Of a stretch of DNA of 64,000 nucleotides, positions 52,358 through 62,676 are shown in pieces (the stretch's first letter is position 1; the number at the start of each line of letters is the position of its first letter). Source of the DNA: Rhabdonatronobacter sediminivivens (lineage in GTDB: Bacteria > Pseudomonadota > Alphaproteobacteria > Rhodobacterales > Rhodobacteraceae); the NCBI RefSeq assembly GCF_013415485.1, contig NZ_JACBXS010000012.1:37051-101050 (forward strand), given 5' to 3'. The position numbers were made by a program, and so were the translations under genes. Below the pieces are notes generated by a model. It did not search any database. It was not told the origin of the DNA and saw nothing but the letters and a program-made list of their open reading frames with translations.

Positions 52358-53248
52358 ATGAGCGCAACCATCATCGACGGCAAGGCCTTTGCCGCCCGCA
52401 TCCGCCAGCAAGTCGCCGACCATGTGGCACGGATGAAGGCCGATCACGGCCTGACCCCGGGCCTCGCCGTGGTGCTGGTGGGCGAGGACCCCGCCAGCCA
52501 GGTCTATGTCCGCTCCAAGGGCAAGCAGACCGTGGAATGCGGCATGGCCTCCTTTGAACACAAGCTTGAGGCCGACACCTCGGAAGCCGACCTGCTGGCC
52601 CTGATCGACCGGCTGAACGCCGATCCGGCGGTGCATGGCATTCTGGTGCAACTGCCGCTGCCCGGGCACCTCAATTCGGATCTGGTGATCAACCGCATCG
52701 ACCCGGCCAAGGATGTGGACGGCTTCCATATCTCGAATGTGGGGCTGCTGGGCACGGGGCAAAAGGCCATGGTCCCCTGCACCCCGCTGGGCAGCCTGAT
52801 GATGCTGCGCGACCATCACGGCAGCCTGTCGGGGATGAATGCCGTGGTGGTGGGGCGCTCCAACATCGTCGGCAAACCCATGGCGCAACTGCTGCTGGGC
52901 GACAGCTGCACCGTCACCATCGCCCATAGCCGCACCAGGGACCTGCCCGCCGTCTGCCGCGCCGCCGATATCCTGGTCGCCGCCGTCGGCCGCCCGGAAA
53001 TGATCCAGGGCGATTGGGTCAAACCCGGCGCCACCGTGATCGATGTCGGCATCAACCGGGTTGAGCGTGACGGCAAATCCCGCCTTGTGGGCGATGTCGA
53101 TTTCGACAGCGCCGCCGCTGTGGCCGGCGCCATCACCCCCGTGCCGGGCGGGGTCGGCCCCATGACCATTGCCTGCCTGCTGGCCAACACCCTCACCGCC
53201 GCATGCCGCACCCACGGCCTGCCCGAACCCGAAGGTTTGACCGCCTGA
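52358..53248 (+). CDS. folD: Bifunctional methylene-THF dehydrogenase/methenyl-THF cyclohydrolase
   Basis: A 296-residue canonical FolD with the catalytic set Tyr50, Lys54, Gln98 and Asp121 at the same numbers as in E. coli, the NADP-binding [11 protein letters not shown] and the closing [17 protein letters not shown] start at 52358, preceded by AAGGGAG; twelve in-frame residues upstream overlap the previous gene's end. It follows its altered paralogue by 22 bp and ends the fhs operon core. Confidence 0.97.
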   Translation: MSATIIDGKAFAARIRQQVADHVARMKADHGLTPGLAVVLVGEDPASQVYVRSKGKQTVECGMASFEHKLEADTSEADLLALIDRLNADPAVHGILVQLPLPGHLNSDLVINRIDPAKDVDGFHISNVGLLGTGQKAMVPCTPLGSLMMLRDHHGSLSGMNAVVVGRSNIVGKPMAQLLLGDSCTVTIAHSRTRDLPAVCRAADILVAAVGRPEMIQGDWVKPGATVIDVGINRVERDGKSRLVGDVDFDSAAAVAGAITPVPGGVGPMTIACLLANTLTAACRTHGLPEPEGLTA

Positions 53249-53300
53249 GCCCTTGCCCCTGCCCCGGCCCCGCCGGTATCAGGGGCCAGAGGTGGCACGC

Positions 53301-53501
53301 GTGCAGAAACTGCTCATCATCCTCGGCCTGGCCCTGCTGGTGGCGGGGCTGCTCTGGCCCTGGCTCAAACAGGTCCCGCTGGGACGCCTGCCCGGCGATC
53401 TGGTGATCCCGCGGGGCACGGGCGGCCGGCTCTATCTGCCCATCACCACCATGATCCTGCTCAGCGTCATCCTCAGCCTGCTCCTGCGCCTCTTTCGCTG
53501 A
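53301..53501 (+). CDS. DUF2905 small membrane protein
   Basis: A 66-residue protein with two membrane helices (LLIILGLALLVAGLLWPWL and LPITTMILLSVILSLLLRLF) separated by the conserved GRLPGDLVIPRG. I use the GTG at 53301, with AGAGG upstream; a GTG at 53292 or the ATG at 53253 would add residues that the family does not have. Function unknown. It ends the fhs-folD transcription unit. Confidence 0.82.
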   Translation: MQKLLIILGLALLVAGLLWPWLKQVPLGRLPGDLVIPRGTGGRLYLPITTMILLSVILSLLLRLFR

Positions 53502-53538
53502 CCGTCCTTCACCCTTGCAAAATATCCTCGGGGGGAGG

Positions 53539-53574
53539 CGCCCGGAACGGGCGGCGGGGGGCAGACAGCCCCCC
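53539..53574. terminator. Two hairpins between convergent genes
   Basis: CGCCCG-GAA-CGGGCG (53539-53553) and GGGGGGC-AGACA-GCCCCCC (53556-53574) lie in the 92-bp gap between the DUF2905 gene and the P-type ATPase, which converge. Together they are a probable two-way terminator. Just before them is a TTGCAAAATATCCTC stretch that looks like a dispersed Rhodobacterales motif. Confidence 0.65.
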
Positions 53575-53593
53575 TCCCCGGCTGGCCACAGGC

Positions 53594-56227
53594 TCACCCC
53601 GTCTCGGTCACCGTGCGGCGCAACTGGCGCTCGATCTCGATCAGCACCATGAACACCGCCCCCAGGGCCAGGATCACCGCCATGTCCAGCGCGGCCATGG
53701 GCTGCGTGCCAAAGGCCAGTTGCAACAGCGGCACATAGGTCAGCACCGCCTGCGCGCTCAGTGCCACTGCCACCGTGACCCACACCGCCCGCGTGGCGCG
53801 CAGCGCGTCCCAGCCCAGCCCGGTGCCGTGCAGATTGCGGATATGGAACAGATAGAAGATCTTCAGCATCACCAGTGTGTTCATCGCCAGCGTCTGCGCA
53901 TGTTCCACCGAATAGCCCTGCCCGATCCCCCAGTTGAAGATCCCGAACATGGCCGCGGCATAAAGCCCGCCCACCAGCACCACATGCCACAACAGCGCCC
54001 CTGACAGCAGCGACGCCCCGCGTTCGCGTGGCGGGCGCTCCATGGTCGCCTTCTCGGTCGGCTCGAAGGCCAGCGCGATCCCCAGCGTGACCGAGGTGAT
54101 CATGTTCACCCACAGCACCTGCAACGCCGTGATCGGCAGCGCCACCCCGATCAGGATCGCGATGATGATGGCCGAGCTTTCGCCCGCATTGGTCGGCAGC
54201 GTCCAGCCGATCACCTTGCGGATATTGTCATAGACCGTGCGCCCCTCGCGCACTGCGGCAGCGATGGAGGCAAAATTGTCATCCGCCAGCACCAGCTCCG
54301 AGGCCTCCTTGGCGGCCTCGGACCCTTTCTGGCCCATGGCGATGCCCACATCGGCGCGTTTCAGCGCCGGGGCGTCATTCACCCCGTCCCCGGTCATCGC
54401 CACGGTCATCCCATGGCTTTGCAGCGCCTTGACCAGCCGCAGCTTGTGCTCCGGCGTGGTGCGGGCAAAGACATCGACATCACGCACCACCTGCGCCAGA
54501 CGGGTATCGTCCATCTCTTCCAGATCGGCGCCGGTCAGCACTTCGCCCGCGTGCTCCAGCCCCACCTGCGCGGCAATGGCGCGGGCGGTGCCGGCATGAT
54601 CGCCGGTGATCATCTTGACCCCGATCCCCGCGCCCCGGCATTCGGCCACGGCCTTGATCGCTTCGGGGCGGGGCGGGTCGATCAGCCCCACAAGGCCCAG
54701 GAAGGTCAGGCCGCCGTCCAGCGCCTCCGCCTCCAGCGTGTCGGCCTCCATCACCGCCAGGGCCAGAACGCGGGTGCCCTCGGCGGCCATGGCATCGGCG
54801 CGCTCGTGCCAGTCCTCGGGGGTGAAGGTGCTGCCATCGGGCAGATGCGCACACATGCCCAGCACCCGTTCGGGGGCGCCCTTCACATGCACCCGCCGCG
54901 CCCCGTCGCGTTCATGGAGGGTCGCCATGTAGCGGTGGCGGCTGTCGAATGGGATCGCGTCCACCCGGTCCCATGCATCGAGCGGGTCATCCTCCAGCGC
55001 CTTGCCGGCAAAGGCCAGCAGCGCGCCCTCCATCGGGTCGCCCTCGACCATCCAGCCATCGTCACGCTCGTGCAATTCGGCGTCGTTGCAAAGTGCTGCG
55101 GCCAGGGCGAGGGCCTCCGGGTCGGCCTCACCCGTGATCTTGCCCTTCGGCGCGTAGCCCTCGCCTGCGATCTCCAATCGGCCGGAGGGGGTTTCGGCCA
55201 GGGCCACGGTCATCTCGTTGCGGGTGAGCGTGCCGGTCTTGTCGGTGCAGATGACCGACACCGCGCCCACGGTTTCGATCGCCGGAAGCCGCCGGACGAT
55301 GGCGTTGCGCCGCGCCATGGCCTGCACGCCCAGCGCCAGCGTGATGGTCAGCACCGCCGGCAGGCCTTCGGGGATGGAGGACACCGCCACGGCGACCACC
55401 GACATGAAGGCCTCTTCCAGCGGGTAGCCGCGGATGAAGACCCCGAACGCGAACAGAAGCGCGGCGGCGGTCAGGATGAACAGGCTCAGCCAGCGGGCGA
55501 AGCGGTCCATCTGCGCAACCAGCGGGGTGGTCAGCTTCTCCACCCCCGCCAGCATCCCGCCGATGCGCCCGATCTCGGTGCCTGCGCCGGTGGCCACCAC
55601 CAGCCCGCGCCCGGCGCCCTGGGTGACCAGCGTGCCCGACCACAGCATCGAGGCCCGGTCCCCCAGTGCGGCGCCCGCCTCCACCGGGTCGGTGTCCTTG
55701 TCCACCGGAACCGATTCGCCGGTCAGGATGGCCTCCTGCGCCGCCAGGCCGCGGGCCTTGAACAGGCGCAGGTCAGCGGGCACCTTGTCGCCCGCCTCCA
55801 GCAGCACCACATCGCCCGGCACCAGATCGGCCCCATCTACCGTGACCCGCTTGCCATCGCGCAGCACGGCGGCGCGCGGGGCCAGCATGCCGCGAATGGC
55901 CTCCATCGCGGCCTCGGCCCGGCCTTCCTGGATGAAGCCGATGATGGCGTTCAGCACCACCACCGCCAGGATCACGCCGGTATCGATCCAGTGGCCCATC
56001 AGCGCCTTGATCAGCGCCGCGCCCAGCAAGACATAGATCAGCACATTGTGGAACTGCACCACAAAGCGCATCAAGGTGCTGCGCCGTTCCGCCTCGGGCA
56101 GCTTGTTGGGGCCGTGCTTGTCAAGCCGCGCGGCGGCCTCGGACGCGCTCAGCCCCTTTTCGCCCGCGTCCACATGCTCCAGAACCTCGGCCACGGGCGT
56201 GGCCCAGGGCTTCATCTTGTCACTCAT
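53594..56227 (-). CDS. Cation-transporting P-type ATPase (P2 type)
   Basis: An 877-residue P2-type ATPase. Landmarks: TGES (169-172), the M4 ion-site SSIPEGLP, phosphorylation site DKTGTLT with Asp329, KGAPERVL, TGDGVNDAPALK, and four C-terminal helices. PEGLP in M4 is as in Ca2+ and related Na+/K+-type pumps rather than heavy-metal or H+ pumps, but the ion cannot be fixed. Transcribed alone. Confidence 0.92.
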   Translation of the reverse strand: MSDKMKPWATPVAEVLEHVDAGEKGLSASEAAARLDKHGPNKLPEAERRSTLMRFVVQFHNVLIYVLLGAALIKALMGHWIDTGVILAVVVLNAIIGFIQEGRAEAAMEAIRGMLAPRAAVLRDGKRVTVDGADLVPGDVVLLEAGDKVPADLRLFKARGLAAQEAILTGESVPVDKDTDPVEAGAALGDRASMLWSGTLVTQGAGRGLVVATGAGTEIGRIGGMLAGVEKLTTPLVAQMDRFARWLSLFILTAAALLFAFGVFIRGYPLEEAFMSVVAVAVSSIPEGLPAVLTITLALGVQAMARRNAIVRRLPAIETVGAVSVICTDKTGTLTRNEMTVALAETPSGRLEIAGEGYAPKGKITGEADPEALALAAALCNDAELHERDDGWMVEGDPMEGALLAFAGKALEDDPLDAWDRVDAIPFDSRHRYMATLHERDGARRVHVKGAPERVLGMCAHLPDGSTFTPEDWHERADAMAAEGTRVLALAVMEADTLEAEALDGGLTFLGLVGLIDPPRPEAIKAVAECRGAGIGVKMITGDHAGTARAIAAQVGLEHAGEVLTGADLEEMDDTRLAQVVRDVDVFARTTPEHKLRLVKALQSHGMTVAMTGDGVNDAPALKRADVGIAMGQKGSEAAKEASELVLADDNFASIAAAVREGRTVYDNIRKVIGWTLPTNAGESSAIIIAILIGVALPITALQVLWVNMITSVTLGIALAFEPTEKATMERPPRERGASLLSGALLWHVVLVGGLYAAAMFGIFNWGIGQGYSVEHAQTLAMNTLVMLKIFYLFHIRNLHGTGLGWDALRATRAVWVTVAVALSAQAVLTYVPLLQLAFGTQPMAALDMAVILALGAVFMVLIEIERQLRRTVTETG

Positions 56228-56253
56228 CTATTCCCTTTCGGATCGCCGCGCGG

Positions 56254-57006
56254 TTACTGCGCCGTATAGGCGCCGTCCACCAGATGGTAGCTTCCGGTGA
56301 TGAAGCTAGCACGCTCCGACAGCAGGAAACAGGTCAGGGCCGAGACCTCTTCGGAGGTGCCGATCCGGCCGATGGGGTGCAGCGCGGCCAGACCGTCCAG
56401 CACCTCCTGCTCCAGGTTCTTGGTCAGCAGCGGCGTGGCGATGAAGCCGGGACCGACGGCGTTTACGCGGATGCCCTTGGCGGAATATTCCATGGCCGCC
56501 GTCTTGGTCAGCCCCAGCACCCCGTGCTTGGCCGCCACATAGGCGCTGGCATTGGCAAAACCGACCGACCCCAGGATCGAGGCAATGTTGACGATTGCGC
56601 CCCCGCCCGCGCGCTCCATCGCCGGGATCTGGTAGCGCAGCCCGTAGAACACGCCGTTGAGGTTGACATCGATCACCTGTTTCCAGCCGTCCAGCGGGTA
56701 TTCGCCCACCGGGTTCTGCGGCCCGCCGATGCCTGCGTTGTTCACCGCCAGATGCAGGCCGCCGGTTTCGGCTTCGGCAAAGGCGACCATGCGCTCCATG
56801 GCCTGCGGGTCGGACACATCGGCGGCGTGCCCTTCGGCCTTGCCCCCGCGGTCCAGGATCATCGCCACAACGCGGTTTGCGGCTTCTTCATCCAGATCGC
56901 TGACCACCACAAAGGCACCCGAGGCCGCCAGTTCCAGTGCTATCGCCTCACCGATACCTGAACCGGCGCCGGTCACGATGGCGGTTTTTCCTGTGAAATC
57001 GAACAT
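56254..57006 (-). CDS. Short-chain dehydrogenase/reductase
   Basis: A 250-residue classical SDR: cofactor motif TGAGSGIG (12-19), NNAG (89-92) and the catalytic Ser143, Tyr156 and Lys160. Asp37/Asp39 after the second strand suggest NAD(H) preference. It lies 26 bp after the P-type ATPase's upstream edge and just downstream of an RND pump gene; neither indicates a substrate. Confidence 0.9.
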   Translation of the reverse strand: MFDFTGKTAIVTGAGSGIGEAIALELAASGAFVVVSDLDEEAANRVVAMILDRGGKAEGHAADVSDPQAMERMVAFAEAETGGLHLAVNNAGIGGPQNPVGEYPLDGWKQVIDVNLNGVFYGLRYQIPAMERAGGGAIVNIASILGSVGFANASAYVAAKHGVLGLTKTAAMEYSAKGIRVNAVGPGFIATPLLTKNLEQEVLDGLAALHPIGRIGTSEEVSALTCFLLSERASFITGSYHLVDGAYTAQ

Positions 57007-57117
57007 CTGATCTCTCCTTGCGCTTTGGCAGGGGCATCGGGCGCCCCCTGTTCACTTCTGCCCAGAGTCGGCGAAAGCAAGGGGCGGCGCCTTGATCCTG
57101 CGCAAATGACGCAGAGG

Positions 57118-60100
57118 TCAGGCGCCAGGCGCTGCCCGGTCGCGCCCGCGCCGGACGCCCAGCCACAGGCCCAGCCCGGCGAAGGTCCAGCCCGCCACCA
57201 CCAGCCCGGCCAGCCCGGCCAGAAACGCGACAAGCGCCTGCTGGATCGGCGCCCCACCCGGCAGGGGCAGCGCGGCCAGCGGCGACCACAGGCTGCCGGT
57301 GGCGATCACATGCCCCATGCTGGCGGCAAACCACAACAGCACGGCCGCCGCCACCAGCCCCGGCACCGCCAGCAACCCCTGCCCCCGGCGCGGCAGTTGC
57401 AGCATGCGGCGCAGCGATTGCGCCTGCCGCCCCAGGTCATGCCCCACCGCCAGCAGGGCAGGCACCACCAGCAGCACCAGCACCATGCCAAAGCCCAGCC
57501 CATAGACCAGGGTGATGACGGTGGGCTTGAGGAACTCGGCCTGGGTGGAGCCTTCGAACATCAGCGGTGTCAGGCCCAGCACCGTGGTCAGCGTGGTCAG
57601 CAGCACCGGGCGCAGACGGTCACAGGCGGCATCGATGATCGACGGGATCAGCCCGCGATCCGCCGCATACTGATCCACCGTGGTCACCAGCACGATGGAA
57701 TCGTTGATGATGATCCCCGCCATGCCGATCAGCCCGATGATGGAAAAAATCGTCAGGGCGATATTCCAGTGCATATGCCCATAGAACGCCCCGATCAGCC
57801 CGAAGGGGATCACCGCCATCACCACCAGCGGGCGCAGCCAACTGGAAAATACCCAGGCCAGCGTCAGATAGATCAGCAGCAGACACAGCGTCACCCCGAC
57901 CATGGCATCCGACAGGAAGGCGGCTTCATCCTCGGCCTGCCCTGAAAGGCGCGTTTCGATGCCGAAATCGGCCTCCAGCTGCGGCAGGATCACCTCGCGC
58001 AGTTCCTGCGTGATCTCACGCGCGCGGGCGGGGTCATCTTCGGATATGTCGCCGGTGACGGTGACCACCCGCACCCCGTTTTCGCGCCGGATGGTGGAAA
58101 AGCCCTGGCGGCTGTCCACGCTGACGATATCGGCCAGCGGCACATACTGCCCCGAGGCGGCGCGCATCAGCATGCTGTCCAGAAAATCCGCCGTGCGTTC
58201 GGTGTCCGGGATTTCCACGCGAATGGCGCCGGTGCGCATCCCGTCGGGGAAGGTCGCCGCCTCGATCCCGCCCAGCCGGTGGCGCAGCACGCGGGCCAGC
58301 CCGTCTTCGGTAAAGCCCAGCGCCTGCCCCTGCGCGGTCAGCCGCAGGATCAGCTCTTCCTTGTCATAGGGCAGGCTGTCCTCCAGGCCGGTGATCTCGC
58401 CATAGGGGGCGAGGGTCGCCTGCAGGGCTTCGGCGGCAGCTTTCAGCACCTCGGCGCTGCCACCGGCCAGATCCACCGACAGGTTGTCGCCGCCGGGACC
58501 GGCGCCCCAGCTGCGAAAGCTGAACTCCTCCAGCCGCGGATGGGGGCGGACCTCATCCTGCAGGGCCGAGGTGAATTCGAAGGATGAAAACGGCCGCGCG
58601 TCGGCATCCACCAGCTCGATGGAAATCGCACCCAGCTGCCAGGGCTCCTTGTTATCGGCCGCGGCCAGCGCCCGGCCGGAATTGCCGCCGATCTCGGCCA
58701 GGGCATGGATGACCGGGTTGACGCCGATCTCGGCCTCATAGCGCGCAGCCAGGGCTTCGGTGGCGCGTTGCAATTCGCGCATCATGGCCAGGGTGTCTTC
58801 GCGGGTGGCCGCGTCGGTCATGGCAAAATTGCCGGTGATCGACCCCTGTTCGGGGGCGGCAAAGAAGCGGAATGGCAGATCGCCCCGGATCAGGTTGCCC
58901 CCCTGCACGGCCAGCAGCGCCACCAGCCCCGCCAGCACCGGATAGCGCGCGGCGATCACCAGCCCCATGAAGGGGCGGAACAGTCGCTCGCGCATCCAGC
59001 GAAAGCCCCGGTTCACCTGGCGCGAGGGCCAGTCATACCAGTGCTCCTTTGCGGCGCCTGCAATCGCATGATACATGTGATGCGGCAGGATCAGGAAGCA
59101 TTCGATCAGCGAGGCGATCAGCACCGCGATCACCGTGAAGGGGATATCGGCGATCAGGGAGCCGAAGCGCCCGCCGATGACGATCAGCGCCCCAAAGGCG
59201 ATGATCGTGGTGATCGAGGCCGCGAACACCGGCTGCGCCATGCGCGTTGCGGCGTTCTCGGCGGCCTGCGCAGGGCTTTCGCCCAGTTCGCGCGCGCGCC
59301 AGTCGGCATGTTCGGCCACCACGATGGCATCATCCACCACGATCCCCAGCGTGATGATCAGCGCGAATAGCGAGATCATGTTGAAGCTGAGCCCGATGGC
59401 CCACATCACCGCCACCGCCGCCAGCATCGCCACCGGGATCCCCACCGACACCCAGAAGGCCGTGCGCGCATTCAGGAACAGGAACAGCAGGATCACCACC
59501 AGCCCCAGCCCCATCAGCCCGTTCTTGACCAGAATCGCGAGCCGCCCCGAGATGAACTCGGCCCGCGCGCTGACCAGTTCGATCCGGGTGCCCTGCGGCA
59601 GGCTGAGCACCATGTCATCGGCCACCCGCTGCACCGTGTTCTGAATGTCGATGGCATCGCCCCGCTCGGACCGGTCCACGCGCACGGCAATGGCCGGGTT
59701 TTCACCCACGAAATAGGCGCGGTTGCGGTCCACGGCGCCTTCGGTCACGGTGGCGATATCGGCCACGGTCAATTGCGTGCCATCGGGCAGTGACCGCAGC
59801 GGAAGCGCCGCGATCTCGGTGCCGCTGCGCCGTTCGGCCCCCGCCCGCACCCGGGCGGCGCCTGAGGCGATCTCACCCGTGGGGTCGGCGGAGACGGCGG
59901 CGGCGATGGACTGGGCAATATCGGCCATGGCAATGTCATGGGCCACCAGATTGCGCGAGGGCACCTCGACCATGACCTCGGGCGCGGCGATGCCCTGAAT
60001 GCTGGTGCGGGTGATCCCTTCGGCAAACAGCCGCGCGGTGAATTCATCGGCAAAGCGGGCCAGTTGCTCCACCGCCACCGGGCCGGTGATCACCACATTC

Positions 60101-60558
60101 GTCACCCGGTCGCCCCAACTTGACCGGCGCAGGCGCGGGTCATCGGCATCGGCGGGCAAGTTGCTGACCGCATCCAGCGCATCCTGCACATCGGATGTGG
60201 CGCGGGTCATGTCCCAGCCGGTTTCGAACTCCATCACGAAACTGGCCGAACCTTCGCGGGCGCGGGCGTCCACGCGGGCCACGCCATCCACAGCCTGCAG
60301 GGCCGGGCCGATGATCTGGACAATGGCGGCGTCCACATCTTCGGCCCCCGCCCCGGACCAGCCCACGCTGACCGAAACCGTGTCCACCACCACATCGGGG
60401 AAGAACTGCGCGCGCATGTTGGGAATAGCGGCCAGCCCGGCGGTCAGCATCAGCACCAGCAGCAGGTTCGCCGCCGTGCGGTGCCGGGTGAAATAGCGAA
60501 ACAGACCCAGAGCCGTGACCTGCAACCGGTTGCGCCGGACCTCGCCCGCATCGGTCAT
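57118..60558 (-). CDS. RND-family efflux transporter permease
   Basis: A 1146-residue inner-membrane proton-driven pump. Twelve membrane helices in two halves are recognisable, with the proton-relay pair Asp409-Asp410 in GIVVDDAIVVAEH. It belongs to the HAE-1/HAE-3-like group. The C-terminus carries an extra hydrophobic stretch (about 1060-1130, two or three segments) that most RND pumps lack. The adaptor gene is four bases upstream; no outer-membrane channel gene is adjacent. Confidence 0.92.
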   Translation of the reverse strand: MTDAGEVRRNRLQVTALGLFRYFTRHRTAANLLLVLMLTAGLAAIPNMRAQFFPDVVVDTVSVSVGWSGAGAEDVDAAIVQIIGPALQAVDGVARVDARAREGSASFVMEFETGWDMTRATSDVQDALDAVSNLPADADDPRLRRSSWGDRVTNVVITGPVAVEQLARFADEFTARLFAEGITRTSIQGIAAPEVMVEVPSRNLVAHDIAMADIAQSIAAAVSADPTGEIASGAARVRAGAERRSGTEIAALPLRSLPDGTQLTVADIATVTEGAVDRNRAYFVGENPAIAVRVDRSERGDAIDIQNTVQRVADDMVLSLPQGTRIELVSARAEFISGRLAILVKNGLMGLGLVVILLFLFLNARTAFWVSVGIPVAMLAAVAVMWAIGLSFNMISLFALIITLGIVVDDAIVVAEHADWRARELGESPAQAAENAATRMAQPVFAASITTIIAFGALIVIGGRFGSLIADIPFTVIAVLIASLIECFLILPHHMYHAIAGAAKEHWYDWPSRQVNRGFRWMRERLFRPFMGLVIAARYPVLAGLVALLAVQGGNLIRGDLPFRFFAAPEQGSITGNFAMTDAATREDTLAMMRELQRATEALAARYEAEIGVNPVIHALAEIGGNSGRALAAADNKEPWQLGAISIELVDADARPFSSFEFTSALQDEVRPHPRLEEFSFRSWGAGPGGDNLSVDLAGGSAEVLKAAAEALQATLAPYGEITGLEDSLPYDKEELILRLTAQGQALGFTEDGLARVLRHRLGGIEAATFPDGMRTGAIRVEIPDTERTADFLDSMLMRAASGQYVPLADIVSVDSRQGFSTIRRENGVRVVTVTGDISEDDPARAREITQELREVILPQLEADFGIETRLSGQAEDEAAFLSDAMVGVTLCLLLIYLTLAWVFSSWLRPLVVMAVIPFGLIGAFYGHMHWNIALTIFSIIGLIGMAGIIINDSIVLVTTVDQYAADRGLIPSIIDAACDRLRPVLLTTLTTVLGLTPLMFEGSTQAEFLKPTVITLVYGLGFGMVLVLLVVPALLAVGHDLGRQAQSLRRMLQLPRRGQGLLAVPGLVAAAVLLWFAASMGHVIATGSLWSPLAALPLPGGAPIQQALVAFLAGLAGLVVAGWTFAGLGLWLGVRRGRDRAAPGA

Positions 60559-60562
60559 GGCA

Positions 60563-62038
60563 TCACCCCCCGCGCGGCCCGTTGGCGATACGTTCGATCA
60601 TCTGTTCGGGGACTTCATCCTGTTCCAGCTGAGCGATCAGCCGCGCGCGCACGGGTTCGGGCATGCGGCTGTTGCTTTCGACCTGGGCGATCAGCTCCGC
60701 GCGGCGTTCCGGGTCCAGCCGGATCATGCGCGCTTCGGGGGCGAGGGGTTGCCCGGCACTGGCAGCCGCATAACGCTGGGGCTGGACCAGGATGCCCGCG
60801 CCCAGCATGGGGCCGACCTCGCGCACCACCTCACGCCCGGCCAGATCGGCGCTGGCACGCAGGATCACCGCATCGCCCTGGCGGCGCAGGACCTCGACCG
60901 GGTGCGCCTCCAGCCGGTCATCCGGGCCGACGACAAGCACCTCGCCCGCCGCTGTCACCGCAGCCGAAGGCAGCAGCGCCACATTCTCCAGCGCCGGCTC
61001 ATCAACGCGCACGGTCACGAAATCACCGAGGCGAAAGCCCCGCGGGGCATCCAGCGTGGCATAGAGCAACCGCCCGGACTGGCCTTCGGTCAGACCCGCG
61101 CCGACACGGCTCAGCCGTGCCGGGCTGGTGATTTCCATGCCCGAGACATCCAGCGACACCTGCGCCGGGGCCGCGCGCAGGCCGCCGTCAGGGTCCAGCA
61201 GCCGCAGATACTGCGCGGTCGAGATGCGAAAGGCCACTTCCAGGTCATCGGGGTCGATCACGGTTGCCAGCCGCTCGTTGGTGCTGACCAGCCCACCTTC
61301 GACCACATCGACCCCGCTCAGCACGCCTGCGAAACCGGCGTGGACCTCGGTATCGGCCAGGCGGCGTTCGGCATCGGTCAGGGTGATCCGCAGACGGTCG
61401 CGCGCGGTTTCGGCCTGATCGCGCCGCGCTTCGGCCTGGGCTAGGGCCTGGCGACGGGACACCAGCGCCTGCCGGGCCGAGGACAGGGCCAGCTCGGCCT
61501 CTTCGATCTGGGCTTCGGTGCCCACGCCGCGCCCGGCCAGATCTCGGCGCCGGTCCAGGGTGCGCTGGCGCAAGTCAAGCTGTTCCTGCGCGGCGGCCAC
61601 GTCTTCGGCGGCCAGATCCAGGGCGCGGACGGCATCGCGCAGCTCGGCCTCGGCCCGGGACATGTCGGATTGCGCCAGATCGCGCGCCGAAAGCGCCTCG
61701 GACGGATCAATGCGCAGCAGCAGTTGCCCGGCGGTGACCGCAGCGCCATCCTCAAACCCTGGCGCCAGTTCCAGCACCCGCCCGGCCATGGGCGCGCGCA
61801 GCTCCAGTGACCGGCGGGTGCGCACCTCACCAAAGGCCGAGAGCACCGGGATCACCTGCCCGGGATCATAAGGCATGACCTGCACCGTGAATGTGCGCTC
61901 ACGGCTCATGGCGGGGCGGGCGGATTGCTGGGCGCGCTCCTGCACCGAGGTCACCACCACATGCGCGGCATAGCCCAGCAACCCCAGGGTCAGACCGGCC
62001 AGAAACAGCGCCAACAGGCTGCGGGTCAGGAAACGCAT
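60563..62038 (-). CDS. RND efflux periplasmic adaptor protein
   Basis: A 491-residue membrane-fusion protein: an N-terminal membrane helix (about 8-30), a split lipoyl domain (LRAPMAGRVLELAPG...VHAGFAGVLSGVDVVEGG), a long alpha-hairpin rich in Ala/Glu/Arg (about 115-210), beta-barrel and membrane-proximal domains. The last 60 residues (LDPERRAELIAQVESNSRMPEPVRARLI) are helical and beyond the usual end. Its gene precedes the RND pump gene by four bases. Confidence 0.92.
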   Translation of the reverse strand: MRFLTRSLLALFLAGLTLGLLGYAAHVVVTSVQERAQQSARPAMSRERTFTVQVMPYDPGQVIPVLSAFGEVRTRRSLELRAPMAGRVLELAPGFEDGAAVTAGQLLLRIDPSEALSARDLAQSDMSRAEAELRDAVRALDLAAEDVAAAQEQLDLRQRTLDRRRDLAGRGVGTEAQIEEAELALSSARQALVSRRQALAQAEARRDQAETARDRLRITLTDAERRLADTEVHAGFAGVLSGVDVVEGGLVSTNERLATVIDPDDLEVAFRISTAQYLRLLDPDGGLRAAPAQVSLDVSGMEITSPARLSRVGAGLTEGQSGRLLYATLDAPRGFRLGDFVTVRVDEPALENVALLPSAAVTAAGEVLVVGPDDRLEAHPVEVLRRQGDAVILRASADLAGREVVREVGPMLGAGILVQPQRYAAASAGQPLAPEARMIRLDPERRAELIAQVESNSRMPEPVRARLIAQLEQDEVPEQMIERIANGPRGG

Positions 62039-62133
62039 GGCAACTTTCTTAACTTTGGGGCCGTCGGATCACAGGATATACGCAGCACCCCGGCCCGCGG
62101 GTCACATTTGCATCATGCACACGGCCGCACGCG

Positions 62134-62676
62134 TCATTTCCGTCGCAGATGTTCGTCCAACCGCGGAAAAATTTCGACAAAGTTGCAGGGGCGGTGGCGG
62201 AAATCGAACTGAAGGCGCAGGATCTCGTCCCAGGCATCCTTGCAGGCGCCGGGCGATCCGGGCAGCGCAAAGAGGTATGTGCCCTGCGCCACCCCCGCAC
62301 AGGCCCGGGACTGGATGGCCGAGGTGCCGATCTTCTGCATGGAGACGATGGTGAAGACAGTGCCAAAGGCCTCGATCTCCTTTTCATAGACATCGCGGTG
62401 GGCTTCGACGGTCACATCGCGCCCGGTCAGCCCGGTGCCGCCGGTGGTCAGGATCGCATCCACGCCCGGGTCGGCGCACCATTCGCGCAGGCGGGCGGCG
62501 ATCTGGTCGCGCTCATCGCGCACGATCCCGCGCGCGGCAAGGGTGTGGCCCGCAGCTTCGATCCGCCCGGCCAGCGTGTCGCCCGACCGGTCGCCGGCCG
62601 GATCGCGCGTGTCCGATACGGTCAGCACCGCAAAGCGGACGGGAATGAATTCCTTGGTGTCGTCGATTCGGCTCAT
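62134..62676 (-). CDS. moaB: Molybdenum cofactor biosynthesis protein B
   Basis: A 180-residue MoaB/Mog-fold protein: VLTVSDTRDPAGDRSGD, LTTGGTGLTGRDVT and LPGSPGACKDAWDEIL are conserved. It helps adenylylate molybdopterin. It overlaps the uracil-DNA glycosylase gene by four bases, so the two are translated together, a chance or conserved pairing without a clear functional tie. Confidence 0.93.
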   Translation of the reverse strand: MSRIDDTKEFIPVRFAVLTVSDTRDPAGDRSGDTLAGRIEAAGHTLAARGIVRDERDQIAARLREWCADPGVDAILTTGGTGLTGRDVTVEAHRDVYEKEIEAFGTVFTIVSMQKIGTSAIQSRACAGVAQGTYLFALPGSPGACKDAWDEILRLQFDFRHRPCNFVEIFPRLDEHLRRK

